Assembly: GCA_011800805.1 (NCBI GenBank)
Contig: MPNW01000242.1
Span: 94,752-142,936 of the forward strand
DNA length: 48,185 nucleotides
Source of the DNA: Hirudo medicinalis
Lineage: Eukaryota; Annelida; Clitellata; Hirudinida; Hirudinidae
Direction: 5' to 3'
Shown: piece by piece, positions 1-16,082 of the stretch
How positions within the stretch are numbered: the stretch's first letter is position 1
Layout: the number at the start of each line of letters is the position of its first letter
The notes under the pieces: generated by a model
Told to the model about the DNA's origin: nothing
What the model saw: the letters and a program-made list of their open reading frames with translations, nothing else
Database searches by the model: none
Made by a program: the position numbers and the translations under genes

Positions 1-946
1 GCAACTATCATTGGGTTGAAAGCAGGCACACCACAACCACTTATAGAATGAAGCACCTATTTATAAAAATCTATTTAAGATTAAGTTGCAAATAAATCAA
101 TCTTTTAAAAAGTCATAAAATCAAAACTGGAATTAATTTCAGGACATCGCCACCATCATAATCAATACCTAATTAGCGCGCAGACTGGTTCAAGCTAGGA
201 ATACAATAACAGCCACGGCAATAACAACGATAATCACTATCACCAACGATCCAAGGCGTGTTAAGCGTAGTGGTGACGGTACGTAATAATAATAGTCAGG
301 CACCAGGCTTGGAAGCCACTTGACGAAGTCAAACGATATTGGTAATAAAAAAATACTTAATGATTACATTACCATAGCCAAAAGCCACCAGGGTCATATT
401 CGAAGACTAGGAAGAGGCCGGACAATGAACACGAGTATCTGAATGAATTTTGATGACGAATAAGTGGCAAGCAGTAGCATTTACGGTAATGGCGTGAACT
501 AAGCAAGAGTCGAGTCCTAATCACAAGAACAGCAGTACAAAATTTCCAACACCACGTACAGTGTCGAACGGATGAGAGGCAAAAAAGATCCACACACATC
601 AGAGAAGCTAAAGTCAAAGATCATTAGGTAAAAGGTTAAATCGCAGTTGAGACAAAAATGATAAATTTCATAATTACTTACCAATTGAAACAAAGATGTC
701 ATGATTATAAATATAGTCAATTCCGACTCAAAAATTACCTGGCTTCCCAATTGAACAACTTCAATGAACAAAATAGAGAATTTTGATTCTGTCAACAAGT
801 CAACTCACTGGCAATGTAAGCACATCATCGCAGAACACAGAAATTAATCCAGAGGAATTGTTAAGTCTGTAGAGGACAGGGTCATGCATCATGCTCCAAT
901 GTTACTGGGCAGCTCTGCTCTTGAGACTCATGACCGGTAAATGAAA
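1..946. other. Unassigned AT-rich stretch at the left edge
   Basis: No exon could be assigned with confidence. Several short open frames on the minus strand (369-617 and 517-798) lie downstream of the possible gene start at 1144. Some have plausible splice borders, such as a CAG|GTAATT donor near 740. They carry no family motif I recognise, and their phases do not join cleanly. They may be exons or UTR of a minus-strand gene that runs off the window. Confidence 0.3.
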
Positions 947-1144
947 TCAGACGAGTATTGAAGCACTACAGTCAACAAATTGAGTCAACAGCGACCAACA
1001 CCACACAAGAATTTCCAAATAAGAGCGTGACACTTCATTATGAGCTAGAACATGATTAGACTCAAAAGTTGTAATTAGTTCCAGTGTGACTGGAACATTC
1101 AATAAAAAATTAAGTTTAATGTACCTCAAAATCAAAGAAGACAT
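947..1144 (-). CDS. Possible 5' end of an unidentified minus-strand gene
   Basis: An open frame of 65 codons starts at an ATG at 1144, 293 bases downstream of the stop codon of the ERM gene on the same strand. The first residues are MSSLILRYIKLNF, followed by a moderately hydrophobic region. A GAG|GTACAT donor right after codon 7 could end a short first exon instead, but the phase of the next possible acceptor then gives a stop. A YY1-like AAAATGGCGG box sits immediately upstream, as is common in promoters of broadly expressed animal genes, which is the main support for a real gene start. I recognise no family. Confidence 0.25.
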   Translation of the reverse strand: MSSLILRYIKLNFLLNVPVTLELITTFESNHVLAHNEVSRSYLEILVWCWSLLTQFVDCSASILV

Positions 1145-1148
1145 GATT

Positions 1149-1160
1149 CAAAATGGCGGA
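1149..1160 (+). promoter_or_regulatory. YY1-like promoter motif
   Basis: The bases CAAAATGGCGGA match the YY1 core (AANATGGCGG). They lie directly upstream of the candidate minus-strand ATG at 1144, in the short spacer after the ERM gene. YY1 sites are known to sit at or just downstream of transcription starts of housekeeping genes. One short motif is weak evidence alone. Confidence 0.3.
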
Positions 1161-1436
1161 TCGTGAATCATTTACGACAATAGGAAAATAGGAAGCCGAT
1201 CGTAAAATGACATAAGTTTTAAAAATAAACAACAAAAACTAAAAATCAAATAGACTTAATTAAGAGACTAAAAAATTGATTCCACATTAAAATCCACAGA
1301 AAACAGTGGAGACCAGATTGATAAAAAATATTGCATTGCAAAATCTTAATCCGCAGCTTTTTTCAATCTGATTCAAAGGATCATCCTCTTGCTGACAGAA
1401 ATGGTGAAGCAAGAAGAATAACAGATTGGAGTGACT

Positions 1437-5372
<3,936 letters not shown>

Positions 5373-7874
5373 TTTCAGTTTTTTGTTTCTTTTAATATCA
5401 GATCTGTCAAAATAAATGCAGAATGATCAATTTCTGTTATGAATAAAAAAAAATCCAGCTTGCAGTGCCCCTCAAGAAGGAGAACTATATGGATGTTTGG
5501 CCCAATGTTGTGTTGAGGACTAACAAGCATTTACTTAAACATAGCATGTTTACAAATACAAAAATAACTTAATAATGTTAAGGAATGAAATATACTGAAA
5601 AATATATATAGCATGTATTAAAGTATGGCTTTGTTTACATTACAGGATTGTCAAATTATCAGAATCACAAAAACAGCAATTTAACAATTGAATGCCTGAT
5701 AAATTATAAAGGGATTCAGATTATAAGGAGTCCTACAAAGATCTGTTGACAAGTACTTAAAATTATTTTGGTAGGAGTGAAATTCAAGGGATGAATGGAT
5801 TGATAAATAAACTAGACATTGCTTGAAATTCCAGAGCTTTTGAATGGCAATTGAGATTGCATTTTCCAACAGCTATGACACGTCTAGAGATGTGCACCAA
5901 ACATCCTACTGCATCATTAGCAGGAATAATTCATTGGTCATAACCATAAATACCCAACAATAATAATAATGACATCAGATAGAGCACCAGAACCAAGCCC
6001 ACTGGACCATGGTACCCCACCCAGGCAGTCAAGAACTCAAAATATCACAACAATACTCTTCCTCCCAATTGTCGTGTGATGCTGAGTCATACGACACGCC
6101 CGACGGGAGGTCATGTTTTAGTGGCGCCGAGCAAAGTCCACCCGATGAGTGTCACATAATTGGCCATCGGAGATTGGAAGGAATTTTACGTTCCTTAATT
6201 AACAATATCCATTAATATATTGATAATCATCAAACTCCTTATTATTATTATTGTTGATTTGTCTAGGAAATTATTAAAAGTGTATCATCATTATTATATT
6301 CTTGTTATTGTTAATATTGAAGTTGGTCCAGCCACTTTATCACCCTTGCACATTGTAACTGTATTTATCAGTAACAATTTTAATCTATTGCTGCCACTAC
6401 TACAAAAAATTAATGCTGCATAAAATTTGCTTGATTCTAATAACATTATATACAAGCTAGGCAAATTACTTCTAAGCTAACTTTATGAATGAAAGGTTAA
6501 GGCTGTTATCATTGATGTCATTATTATTATTATTACTACCATTATCAATATTATTATTATTATTGTTATGCTATTATTATTGATTGCTACATGGAGGCTT
6601 CAAGCATGCAAGATATGGGTCAATGGTTATATTTGATGAGTGCAAGAATGTCAGCAATGGCAGTGGCTTTGATATAGATAATATCAGTAGATCATTAATG
6701 ATTATTAAATTACTAATAGCAGTAGTGCTAATAATATTTAATTTAACATTCTTGAACAATAGATTCTTTAATAAGTTACTAAACTTTCCCAGTAGCTAGT
6801 CTTAAATTAATTTATAGGTTTAAATGAATGACAACAGTTATTGAAATTATGATTATTTTAACTCTGAGGTTTGTATCCCATATTATTTTAAAAAGTAATT
6901 TAAAGCTAATTTATTAGCCTAACATATTTGCTTCTGCTTTAGTTCTATCTATTAGCTTTGATTGAATAACAGTCAAAACATTGCCAAAATTGTATCACAT
7001 GCCCTCAAATCCAGTTATGTACATTATATTAAAATCATTATTGAAAGTAAATTATAAAAATAATGACATTACACAAGCAAATGCAGGGAGTAATCATGCT
7101 TGGACATGTCGGGTCAAGGCATCATAACGTTTTCCAATTAAACAAAAGCTTTGCCAAATATTGGACTCATCACAAACCTCAAATAATCTCACAAACACTA
7201 AAAAAATAAATCTAAAAAGCTTTGCGCAACGATTCCGAGATCAAAACTTCGTTCGATGTAAAAAGGAACGACGACCACCGAAGCAAAACACGACAGCGAT
7301 AAAAGCACCGCTCCCCATCGAATCGACTAAGACATAATTACAAATTTAAAAAATACCTCGCAAGTAATTAGTAAAATCATCAATAAATTTATAATTAAAA
7401 ACATAAACAAAAACGCACCTTCCCGCAGGACTTTCAACGATCAGGTCCGCTTCCTGTATGTGAGAACGAGGGCCTCAGCAAGTAAGAAAGTCTTGAGTAG
7501 ACTGTGCTAAGGGAACTTATGATGGTCCTTTAAATAAGATTACAAAGCACCAGAAAGTACAGAAAAATCGCGCAAGACAACTTTGATTAGCACAAAGTGG
7601 CTAATTATAGTGACAGACGAGAGTGTCAGCAGTAATTTTTTTCTCCAGACTAAAGTCTTTTAACTTGTATTTGAAGATTTAAATTTTTATTGCTAGTATA
7701 ATTTTACAAATTTATTTAATAAAAGTGGAATTTAATATAATTTCGAAATTACCCATTGGTATTGTAAACAATCAATATTTTTAAAATTTGTTTAGGTTGA
7801 GGAGCGTGTGGGCGATAAGCTGGTATTTAGTTTATTTAGTATTTAATTTATTAGATTTATAGTCATTACGAGAA
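5373..7874. other. Spacer between the divergent ERM and RBM28 genes
   Basis: No coding exon was found. The stretch is AT-rich with ATT/TAA runs around 6220-6580. Near 7430 the minus strand reads GGGAAG|GTGCGT, a good splice donor, and the surrounding 7230-7480 is less AT-rich. This may be the non-coding first exon and promoter of the ERM gene, which would leave a shared bidirectional promoter of a few hundred bases in front of RBM28. Confidence 0.4.
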
Positions 7875-10800
7875 ATGGCTTTACGACCTCAAAAAACAGT
7901 TTTTGTAGGGAATTTAAGTTTACAAACCACCGACAATGAATTTGAGGAGGCCTTTAAAAAATTTGGAGTCATTAAAAAAGCTTTCATCGTAAAAGATAGT
8001 CATTCAGGAGGTAATGCTTACAATAAACTGGAATTTTTATTTGCGTTAACTGGCTTATTTAAACCTGCTAATAATAGTTGAAAATGTTTTTAAGAAATTG
8101 ATTATTTGTTCAAAATTTTAGAAGGTCCAAAGTCAAGAGGATTTGGCTATGTAATTTTCGAAAATGCGTAAGCGTCTCCAAAAAATTGTATGTCAAAAAT
8201 TCACCATTTGAGACAAGTAATTTATTTTTTGGCCAGTGATGATTGCAAAACATGCTTCAACTCAAAAGTTCAACTTGGAGGAAGGAAGCTAAAGATAAGC
8301 AAGGCCAAACCAAAAATACGTGCTGACAGCAAGAAAGGTAATGCAGGCAAACAGGTTTTTTTTCTAAATCAATAACCAACTAGTAATAAACTAGAATTAT
8401 TTAAATATTAATGAACATGGCTATTTAATATATCATCTAAATAAATTAACATTTTTATTGCATTTAAATAGACAAAGAGAATGACGAAGAAGAAGATAAT
8501 AATACCAATGAAAACCGGAATAAAGCTTTACATTCCAAATCTGCAACCAGCCAAATGTTTAGGAACAAAAAACAAAAACAAAAGGATGAGGATGAAGACT
8601 TGGACATTCAGGATGAGGAGGATGAAGATGGAAAGGAGTGTAATGATGACAATGATAATGATGATCAGAGTAAAAGAGAGGATGAGGATGGTGACGAGGA
8701 TGACGATGAGAATGAGGAGGATGATGATGATGAAGAGGATGGTGATGATGAAGAGGATGGTGATGATGAAGAGGATGGTGATGATGAGGAGGATGATGAT
8801 GATGAGGATGAAAAGGAAGCAGATGATCAAGACAATGAAAATGGTTAGAATTCATAGAAGAGCTTATGTTTCAAACAATCATTTGTTATATCCTGAATTT
8901 TGTTTCCTTAAGGTCCTCCTCACAAAAAAAGAAAACTGGACAGGCCTCTCAACAACAATGATGCAGAGGATGGACGGACCCTTTTTATAAGGTAAGCTTA
9001 TAATAATTCGTAAGTCATGTTGGAAGGATGATGACTTTCACTTCATTGTAATAGGAACTTATCATTCGACTCTGTGGAGGATGACCTGGAAGAGTTTTTT
9101 GAGGAGTTTGGTGAAATTCAGTATTGCAGAATCGTTGTTGATCAGAAGTCAGAGAGGTCAAGAGGTTAGATGATCAAGAAGTATATTTCTTATTATTGCC
9201 TAACTTATTTTAACTGGGTTTGCTTAAAATAGATATTGAATTTAATTAAGTTGTTTTTAAATATACTTTAACTCATAATTATTTTTGATATGGAGTTATT
9301 TGATTGATTAACAGGCATGGCTTTTGTGAGATTCAGGAACAAGGAGGCAATTGAGAAGTGCCTTGATGAATATAAAAACAATGTTAGATCACATTAATCC
9401 TCTTCAGAAATTGATTATACTTTATTTATTATGCCATTAATTTAACAATTAGTTAATAATAATAGTCACTATTGTCAACATACTAAATCATTACAAATGA
9501 CAGATTAGACAAATTTTGAAATTACAAATGATTTTTTAGCAAAATTATTATGTCAAGACACTTCCTATAAGATTAATGGTAATTGTAAGGATATATTATT
9601 TGGTGTGCAGGCTAGCTCAATGAGTTGCATGTGATTACATTGGCAACAGTTGTAATGTGTCATGTTCGCAGCCTGAACCACTGGGAAGTGCCCTTAGCTA
9701 GGGATGCTATATAAATGGTAGAGAGATTTAAAAGTGCAGTCGCAACCTGTACGAATATGATCATATGTAAAAATGGGAAGATATTTTCAAATGTTTAGAC
9801 AAGATGGCATGCTTAAATTATGTATATCCAAGATGAGTGCAGTTGTTTTTAATTATAGGTGACAAAAACATTTCAAAATATTAAATTTTATTGACTTCAT
9901 CAGGAGGAGAGATTCATCGTAACTGGAAGGAAGTTGAATGTAACACTAGCAGTGACTAAGGAGGAGGCCAAGAACAAATTTCACAAACAGGTCAGAGAAG
10001 AGGAAGGTTCTCGGAGGAACCTCCATCTCATCAGACTGACCTGTGGGTTTAATTGATTCTTTTTTTTTGTTTCCTAGAACTGCATGCAATTTAAGACTAT
10101 TTGCAATTAACAAAATAATATTTTATCAGCATTATAATGGTAAATAAATTACTGATAAATGTTGGACAATGAAATTGTTTATTGGAGAATTTAGACATGA
10201 TCACCTACACATTATATAAATAACACAAGACATAATTAGCTGATTAACATGTTGACATTCTTTTTGATGAAGTGATTAGACGTGGCTCAAAAGCGGCTGC
10301 TGATATGACTGAAGAAGAACTTCTAATGAGGGAGAATGTAAGAGAGCTTCCTATTTATTTAAGTTTTCAAAAGTCAACAATATTGTCACAGTCCAATGTT
10401 CCCTCTAATTATTTGAGTCTGTGCACACCAAATTCTTTTATGCAACAATTGAGAGGCGGAGTAAAATTTTGTGCGCACTGCGGAAGTGGCACCGGCAGAT
10501 AATCAATGTTTTGGTTAATTCATTATGATACCACAATAACAATTTAGTGTAACTATTGTAACAAGAGTTACATGTCAAAATATAATTTATTATTAAAACA
10601 TTAGTGTTGCAGAAATTCTACACTTATTCTTCTTTCACCAAATCACTGATATCTGATTCCAGATTATTTCCTCGATGAAAGAGAAGCTAAAGAATCCAAA
10701 CATCTTTGTATCTCCAACTCGACTCTGCGTGAGGAACATCCCTTTTGCAGTTGACGACAAGAGGCTCAAGCAGGCCTTCCTTAAAGCTGCTGGAGGGAGC

Positions 10801-11862
10801 AAGGATGTCAGGATCACTGAGGTTAGTTAGATTGCTGCAATTGCTTCACATTATTGTTTCCAGGTTGTTGTGATTTTTTATTGTAATTTTCAATGTATTT
10901 TTCAAAATATATTTTTTTCTTGCATGATTAGTCTTACTTAATTATATATTCCAACAACATATAACATATTTCATCAAATATAACTCAAATATCTCAACAG
11001 AGCAGGATAATGAGAGACCTCTCAAAGCCCAGAAGTGAGGGCCTCTGCTGGTCCAAGGGCTTTGGTTTTGTCAGCTTTACGGATCACCAGCATGCTCTAG
11101 CGGCTGCTAAGGCAACGAACAATGTGCCAGTCTTTGGTGGAGAAAAGGTATTGAGCAATGTGAAACAATTTGGGGAAAAATAATTTTATGGCTTTAAATC
11201 ATTATTTTAAATATCTTTAACCTCGTTTTTCTAATTCAGAGACTTATTGTCGAATTTTCACTGGAGAACAAAGCAGTCTATGAGCTAAGGCAGAGGAGAC
11301 TAGAAAAGTCCAAGGTTTTGGTTTTGGAATGATCATATTTGGTGATGCTGTTTAACATTTGTAAATAGATTTAGCTTTAACTTGTTAATGTTTTTGATAA
11401 CATTTCAGTTGCTGATATTGCAGGACTTTGATTTTGATATACTGGATTATTATTGAATTATTGTGTGTCACCAAGCTTACCATGTTTTTATTTTATATTT
11501 TGAGATCTATCATATCATTGTTTAATAGCAAATTATTAAACTCATGATGATCGTTTCAGAATCCTGATAAATTTTCAAAAGACTTAAAATCTAAGGGCAA
11601 AACACAGCAGAAGTTCCAGTACCCAGCTAGAGCCCCGAATACCAGGCCAGGTCAGAAAATTTTGCCAAGTCATTTGGGTCCAAAGATCAGGCACAAGGCA
11701 AGAGGAAATCAGCAAGTGCAACAAAAAAAGAAACAGCAAATAAAAAAGAAACACAAACCAGAGAATAAGACAAGAGAGCAAAAGAAAAAGAAAACTGTGG
11801 TGAAGGAGTACTCAGACAAAGTTGATGCTATGGTCAGACAAAGGAAGCTAAAGAAATTCTAG
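7875..11862 (+). CDS. RBM28: RBM28/Nop4-like nucleolar RNA-binding protein
   Basis: Nucleolar RRM protein; Nop4p, the yeast relative, is needed for 60S ribosomal subunit assembly. Thirteen exons join in phase to 599 residues: 7875-8010, 8122-8167, 8237-8337, 8472-8843, 8913-8991, 9055-9164, 9315-9382, 9904-10042, 10273-10337, 10663-10821, 11001-11147, 11240-11314, 11560-11862. RRM1 begins [20 protein letters not shown] and has RNP1 RGFGYVIF. A long Asp/Glu block (encoded 8575-8840) follows. The next RRM reads GRTLFIRNLSFDS with RNP1 RGMAFVRF; the last begins [20 protein letters not shown] with KGFGFVSF. The family signature between them, [15 protein letters not shown], is present. The C-terminus is very basic ([15 protein letters not shown]), as in RBM28. 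Human RBM28 has four RRMs; RRM2 appears absent here. An AATAAA lies 64 bases after the stop codon. Confidence 0.92.
8555..8843 (+). repeat. Acidic triplet-rich coding repeat in RBM28
   Basis: Within exon 4, GAT/GAG/GAA codons dominate. A GATGATGAAGAGGATGGT-like unit is repeated about four times at 8728-8790, giving DDEEDG repeats. Acidic tracts are usual in nucleolar proteins, and this one corresponds to the acidic linker of RBM28. The repeated DNA makes length variation between alleles likely. Confidence 0.75.
9603..9720 (+). mobile_element. tRNA-derived SINE, degenerate copy A
   Basis: It lies in RBM28 intron 7. It shares with the copies at 13521 and 17026 a block with an RNA polymerase III B-box-like GTTCG core (here ATGTGTCATGTTCGCAGCC). 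It ends in a GATGCTATATAAATGG tail similar to that of copy B. The tail resembles 3' ends of L2-clade LINEs, which would supply the mobilising enzyme; that link is inference. Confidence 0.6.
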
Positions 11863-11925
11863 AAGACTGTCTAATCTGTCAGATTAATGATCAATTTGAA
11901 TGTAGATCTCTTATTTTTCATTGAA

Positions 11926-11931
11926 AATAAA
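11926..11931 (+). terminator. Polyadenylation signal of RBM28
   Basis: AATAAA located 64 bases after the RBM28 stop codon and 30 bases before the assembly gap. Its position fits a short 3' UTR. The cleavage site may fall at or within the gap. Confidence 0.6.
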
Positions 11932-11960
11932 CTCGCTTTGATATTCATACGGCCGTCAAA

Positions 11961-12310
11961 NNNNNNNNNNNNNNNNNNNNNNNNNNNNNNNNNNNNNNNN
12001 NNNNNNNNNNNNNNNNNNNNNNNNNNNNNNNNNNNNNNNNNNNNNNNNNNNNNNNNNNNNNNNNNNNNNNNNNNNNNNNNNNNNNNNNNNNNNNNNNNNN
12101 NNNNNNNNNNNNNNNNNNNNNNNNNNNNNNNNNNNNNNNNNNNNNNNNNNNNNNNNNNNNNNNNNNNNNNNNNNNNNNNNNNNNNNNNNNNNNNNNNNNN
12201 NNNNNNNNNNNNNNNNNNNNNNNNNNNNNNNNNNNNNNNNNNNNNNNNNNNNNNNNNNNNNNNNNNNNNNNNNNNNNNNNNNNNNNNNNNNNNNNNNNNN
12301 NNNNNNNNNN
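11961..12310. other. Assembly gap (350 N)
   Basis: Run of unknown bases separating the 3' end of RBM28 from the 3' end of the MS4A-like gene. The true size is not known. The two genes converge here, so the gap most likely hides 3' UTR sequence or a repeat. Confidence 0.99.
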
Positions 12311-12413
12311 TCACAAAAAGAAGACTTATTCGTTTGCTAAATGGCGCATTATTGGAAAATGCATCAATTTAAATAAAAATAAATAAATTTGACTTGTAGA
12401 CATGATACAAAAA

Positions 12414-14141
12414 TCAGTGCTTATAATCAAAATGGTGATTTATAATTTTCTTAAATTTCCGAAACGAAAATCTTGAAATTTCACTTCGCACCGTCCCTCT
12501 TGAATCCTGACAGCATCCATAGGCTCGGCAACATATGCTAGAGCTTGCTATAGCCAGACCAGCCTCCACGATTCCAAGAATGGCTAAGATGATGCTAAAT
12601 GCCCTCTTGACTTTATTCTCAGTTGTTTCAATTAGCTGGATGTCAAAGGTCATATGTTAAAAATGGGAAAAGTCTAACAAACCAAACGAATTACCTCTTC
12701 GAATGGCATTTTGTCATTTTACTTTGAAATTTAAAAAAACAACCTAATCGCGTCCAGAACAGAATATAATTTAATTTGCATTCAAATAAAGGACAAATTA
12801 ACCAGATGCTTTTCAGTGCTGGGATCAGTGACGAGGTAGGTATACACATAATACTGGCAGTCGATCACAGCCAGAGAGAAGGAGATGCCACAAAACATGG
12901 CTGATATCACGGACCATACTAGCAAGCTCACCACCTGATTATGTTATCAACAATGTTTATATATTATGTAATTACAAGATATTATTTTGCAAATACTATT
13001 TTAGAATTAACCTATGATTATTATTAATGTCATGATGTCAAAATATAATGAATATTAATTAATCATCTAGGAGGTGACAAAATGAATTAAATATATCAGC
13101 TTATATTGAATAAACATAGTACTGAAAATAATTCTGGTCCATTCTTACGCTAGCAGAAATTAAGCAAATATAACTTTAGAGGTTCACACCTGCGAGGATT
13201 GCTTAGGTTTTCTGTAACATTCCCATCCATAAGCGCCAGTGATTGAAAACTGTTATGGATGAATGAATCTGTTATGAATCACTAGCAATAATAGTTTAAT
13301 ACGTAAGTAATTATTACATACATAAAATATTGTTAAACATTTATAATACGGTAACACCATCGAGGGTATAATGTTTAATGTATTTCAAATTCTGGTCAAT
13401 CTTTCAACAATCGGACCATTAATAAGGAATTAAAGGCTTGTGATTACACACATTATTAATCAATTTTTAAAGAATATTTAATTATGTTTTATCAAACGCT
13501 GATTGAGTTCATGGGTTGGGGTTAGGTCATGCAGTTTGGCCGAATGGGTGAATGGGTTGCGCTCCTGCATGCGGCGATAATGTCGTAATGTGCCTGTCGA
13601 GTTCGAAAACCCAGCCTGCACTGTCGCAAGCGGCCTTGGGAATCAGCGCTATCTTAATGGTTAACAAGAAGCGCCTCTGACGCTATGCATATGGCGCTAT
13701 ATAAATGTACTACATTTGCATTTACTTATAAAGAAGGAGATGTGAATAATTCTGTCATTTAATGAATTTCTTGCTTTGGATAATTAGTAGGTTTAATTAA
13801 CTTTTGCAAATATTTGACCATATCCCATAAATCGCACTTTTTAATTCAGTTTTATTATGGGCTTATATTATGTATTTGTTTTAAGCGTTGTTATTATTAG
13901 TACTATTATTAGTTCCATATAAATCTATATTTCCACTCACCGCAATACCACTCCAAATAGCATAAGCAGTTACGGACATGGAGCGTCCGCAGTTCCCCGT
14001 TATGAGGCACAGGGGCAGCAGAATAGAACCCAATATCACGTACACAGCGGCAATTATAATCTCTATAATGCCGATTATACCGACCCATTTTCGATCACGA
14101 AGTGTTAACGGATATGATGAATTAAGGTTCATTGAATTCAT
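12414..14141 (-). CDS. Four-TM membrane protein, MS4A/CD20-like
   Basis: Four exons join in phase 0: 14141-13941, 13249-13190, 12934-12803 and 12635-12414, giving 204 residues. Four hydrophobic segments are spaced as in the MS4A (CD20) tetraspan family: WVGIIGIIEIIIAAVYVILG; AIWSGIAFSITGAYGW across an exon border; SLLVWSVISAMFCGISFSLA; and FSIILAILGIVEAGLAIAS, followed by a Cys-rich SSSICCRAYGCC. The pattern of a GxxxWSGIxFxITGA second segment and a WSVISA third segment is what suggests MS4A. Both termini should face the cytoplasm. An in-frame ATG at 14174 would add 11 residues; 14141 (MNSMN) was chosen because the added residues are AT-driven. Vertebrate members act in ion flux and signalling; function here is unknown. 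Another tetraspan family (TMEM176-like) is possible. Confidence 0.75.
13521..13724 (+). mobile_element. tRNA-derived SINE, best-preserved copy B
   Basis: It lies in intron 1 of the MS4A-like gene. A tRNA-like head carries an A-box-like TGGCCGAATGGG at about 13537 and a B-box-like GAGTTCGAAAACC at about 13600, the spacing expected for a pol III promoter. A body of about 100 bases follows, then the tail GGCGCTATATAAATGTAC. That tail is typical of SINEs that borrow L2-type LINE machinery (known pattern; assignment inferred). Copies A and C share parts of it. Confidence 0.75.
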
Positions 14142-15403
14142 ATTTGCTAAATAATTTAAATAATTTATAATCAAATTTAATAAATGAAAGACGATGCGAT
14201 ATACCTTAATACTGTTTCAAATACACAAAGCAACTTTGCCTAGCGTTACATCGAGAATGGTGAAAATGTTTACAAACATTGCTTTTATAACGCAGTTACT
14301 TTTACGGATGTTTTACTCATTAAGGTGTAGGTTCTATTCAGAGTATTCCTTGAGTTAAATGAATAAGAGATCGATGTAAGTCTAACACGTGGTTATTAAT
14401 TTTATAATTACAACATGGATGGGGATATGATATTATTTAGCCGCACATTTTTACAGTTTTAGCTTTATGTATCAAAGACAATTACAAATAAATTGCATAT
14501 AATTATTATAATATAACTCGTCTGCCAAACATCTACATTTCAGATAGCATTCCCAATGGATGTCACAGTGATCTACAAGTAAGAATAAGTTAATAAAAGT
14601 GTAATAAGAATAATAGCAACATTGGTAAATTATGATGACGACGATGATGATGATGATCAACACTGACGTGGCGTGTTCGTTTGAAGTGCTTGCTTTATCA
14701 CGCAAGGTCCGCTTACACAATCATTCTCGGTGTCAAACAAATGCACGTGAAGATTTATAAATCAAATACTAGCTTAAAAATATGAAGGCCGTGAAAGATC
14801 ACATGATAAGCTTCGGCGATTCACTGGAAATATCAATTGTATTACTGAGCTTTATACATCACTTAATAATAACAATTGCAACAAATCAATTTGATTTTCA
14901 AGGAATTTCAATTTAAAAATTAGATCGCTAGCGCTGGAGATGAATTCTTTTGTATGAAGTAAATGAAATCACGGAAATATATTGTGGTTATGTTTGGTAA
15001 AGTATGTTATGAGTGATGAAATGGTTAATTAGGTTTTCAAGCTTCTCGACAAAAGGCAGATTTTCTAGTACTACTTACGGACTTCAGCATCGACTATCTA
15101 ATGTATAAATTAATCTGGCTATTGTTTATATCATTATTAATGTTATTTCAATCAATGAAATTGCTAGTATTGCTTCTGAAAAAATGATGCTTAAATTGGC
15201 AGGTTATTTAATTTTCAAGTCGATGGAAAATAAGACATCTAAAATGATTTTTTTTTTCAATCGAAATTTAAAATGTATAATTTAAAAGGCGAACATTTGC
15301 GATTTAAAATGTCAAAATCTCTGTTATTATCGTCATCATCGAATAGTTGCAGTCATCATAGCCACACAGATGGGTGGCTATCGCAGTTTTCCGTTCTCTG
15401 TTA
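14142..15403. other. Intergenic, no gene seen
   Basis: AT-rich spacer between the MS4A-like gene and the cysteine-knot peptide gene, both on the minus strand. It should hold the promoter of the former and the 3' UTR of the latter. A short (GAT)n run lies near 14636-14660. No exon with family similarity was found on either strand. Confidence 0.5.
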
Positions 15404-16082
15404 TCACCAGAGCTTTCCGAAAACGCTGCTCCTGCATTTGCAGCTTGTTGCCCAGAAGTTGCATTTGCAGGTTAATCTGCTACAACATCTCATGGCGGGA
15501 TTTTGAGTCTCAGGTATGCACCAGCTGTCCCATTTACCACATAATTTGCTCTCGTCACTACAAGCGGATGGACGATTAGATTGGAAAATAGATCGTACTA
15601 CATATCAAGTATTTATCAAGTCTGACCTCTTTAATGATCTGAAAGGTCTTTGATAAGCTCTCCTTAGTTCCTTGTTATTATTGCTGTTGACTTCGTTCCC
15701 TGGATTCGAAATTATATCGAATGACTGCGACATTCAATTATATTTTAATATTACATTAAGCGCTATGTTAAATCAATTAACTTAATCGTATATTCTTAAT
15801 AAAATAAATATTTAATTGCTGACATACTAAAATTATGAATTGTGTTGTTATTTATATTACTATGTTATTATTAAATGGTATGTTGTTTACTTTATTGCTG
15901 CTTTTAACTAATGTGTTATTAATTAATAATTGTTAATGACTGTTATTGTACCCACTCCGAAATTGGAGGTATTGGGCATGGGGAAAACTACCTTCATAAC
16001 TGTTGTGACCTTCAGAGCACCAACAAATGGAGATGCTTGTGAGGCACCCAAAGAGAAACATCAACTTTAACTCTTTGCTCAT
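15404..16082 (-). CDS. Secreted eight-cysteine knot peptide, agatoxin-like
   Basis: Three exons, 16082-15992, 15699-15627 and 15557-15404, join in phase (1, then 2) through GT-AG introns to a 105-residue precursor. Exon 1 encodes a start methionine, basic residues and a hydrophobic core ending in small residues and cysteine, a typical signal peptide. Exon 2 encodes a polar Asn-rich propeptide with RR and other basic sites. Exon 3 encodes the cysteine module, spaced C-x6-C-x10-CC-x4-C-x-C-x6-C-x-C and ending shortly after the last cysteine. This is the inhibitor-cystine-knot framework of spider agatoxins and of the arthropod agatoxin-like neuropeptides, including the CxCNxW motif between cysteines 5 and 6 and beyond; only loop 2 is longer. 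Such peptides occur both in venoms and as conserved hormone-like peptides, so a toxic role is not implied. A coiled-coil-like shadow frame overlaps exon 3 and was rejected. Confidence 0.78.

Noticed and set aside
8481..8990. Long Met/Lys-rich plus-strand and His/Pro-rich minus-strand frames over RBM28 exon 4
   Set aside because: They are shadows of the GAT/GAG/GAA acidic coding repeat. The Asp/Glu frame is the one that joins in phase with the flanking exons.
15372..15470. Coiled-coil-like minus-strand frame (INLQMQLLGNKLQMQEQ) ending in a stop
   Set aside because: It overlaps the eight-cysteine exon in another frame. Its heptad look comes from a repeated CTGCAAATGCA. The cysteine frame has matching upstream exons and a family pattern.
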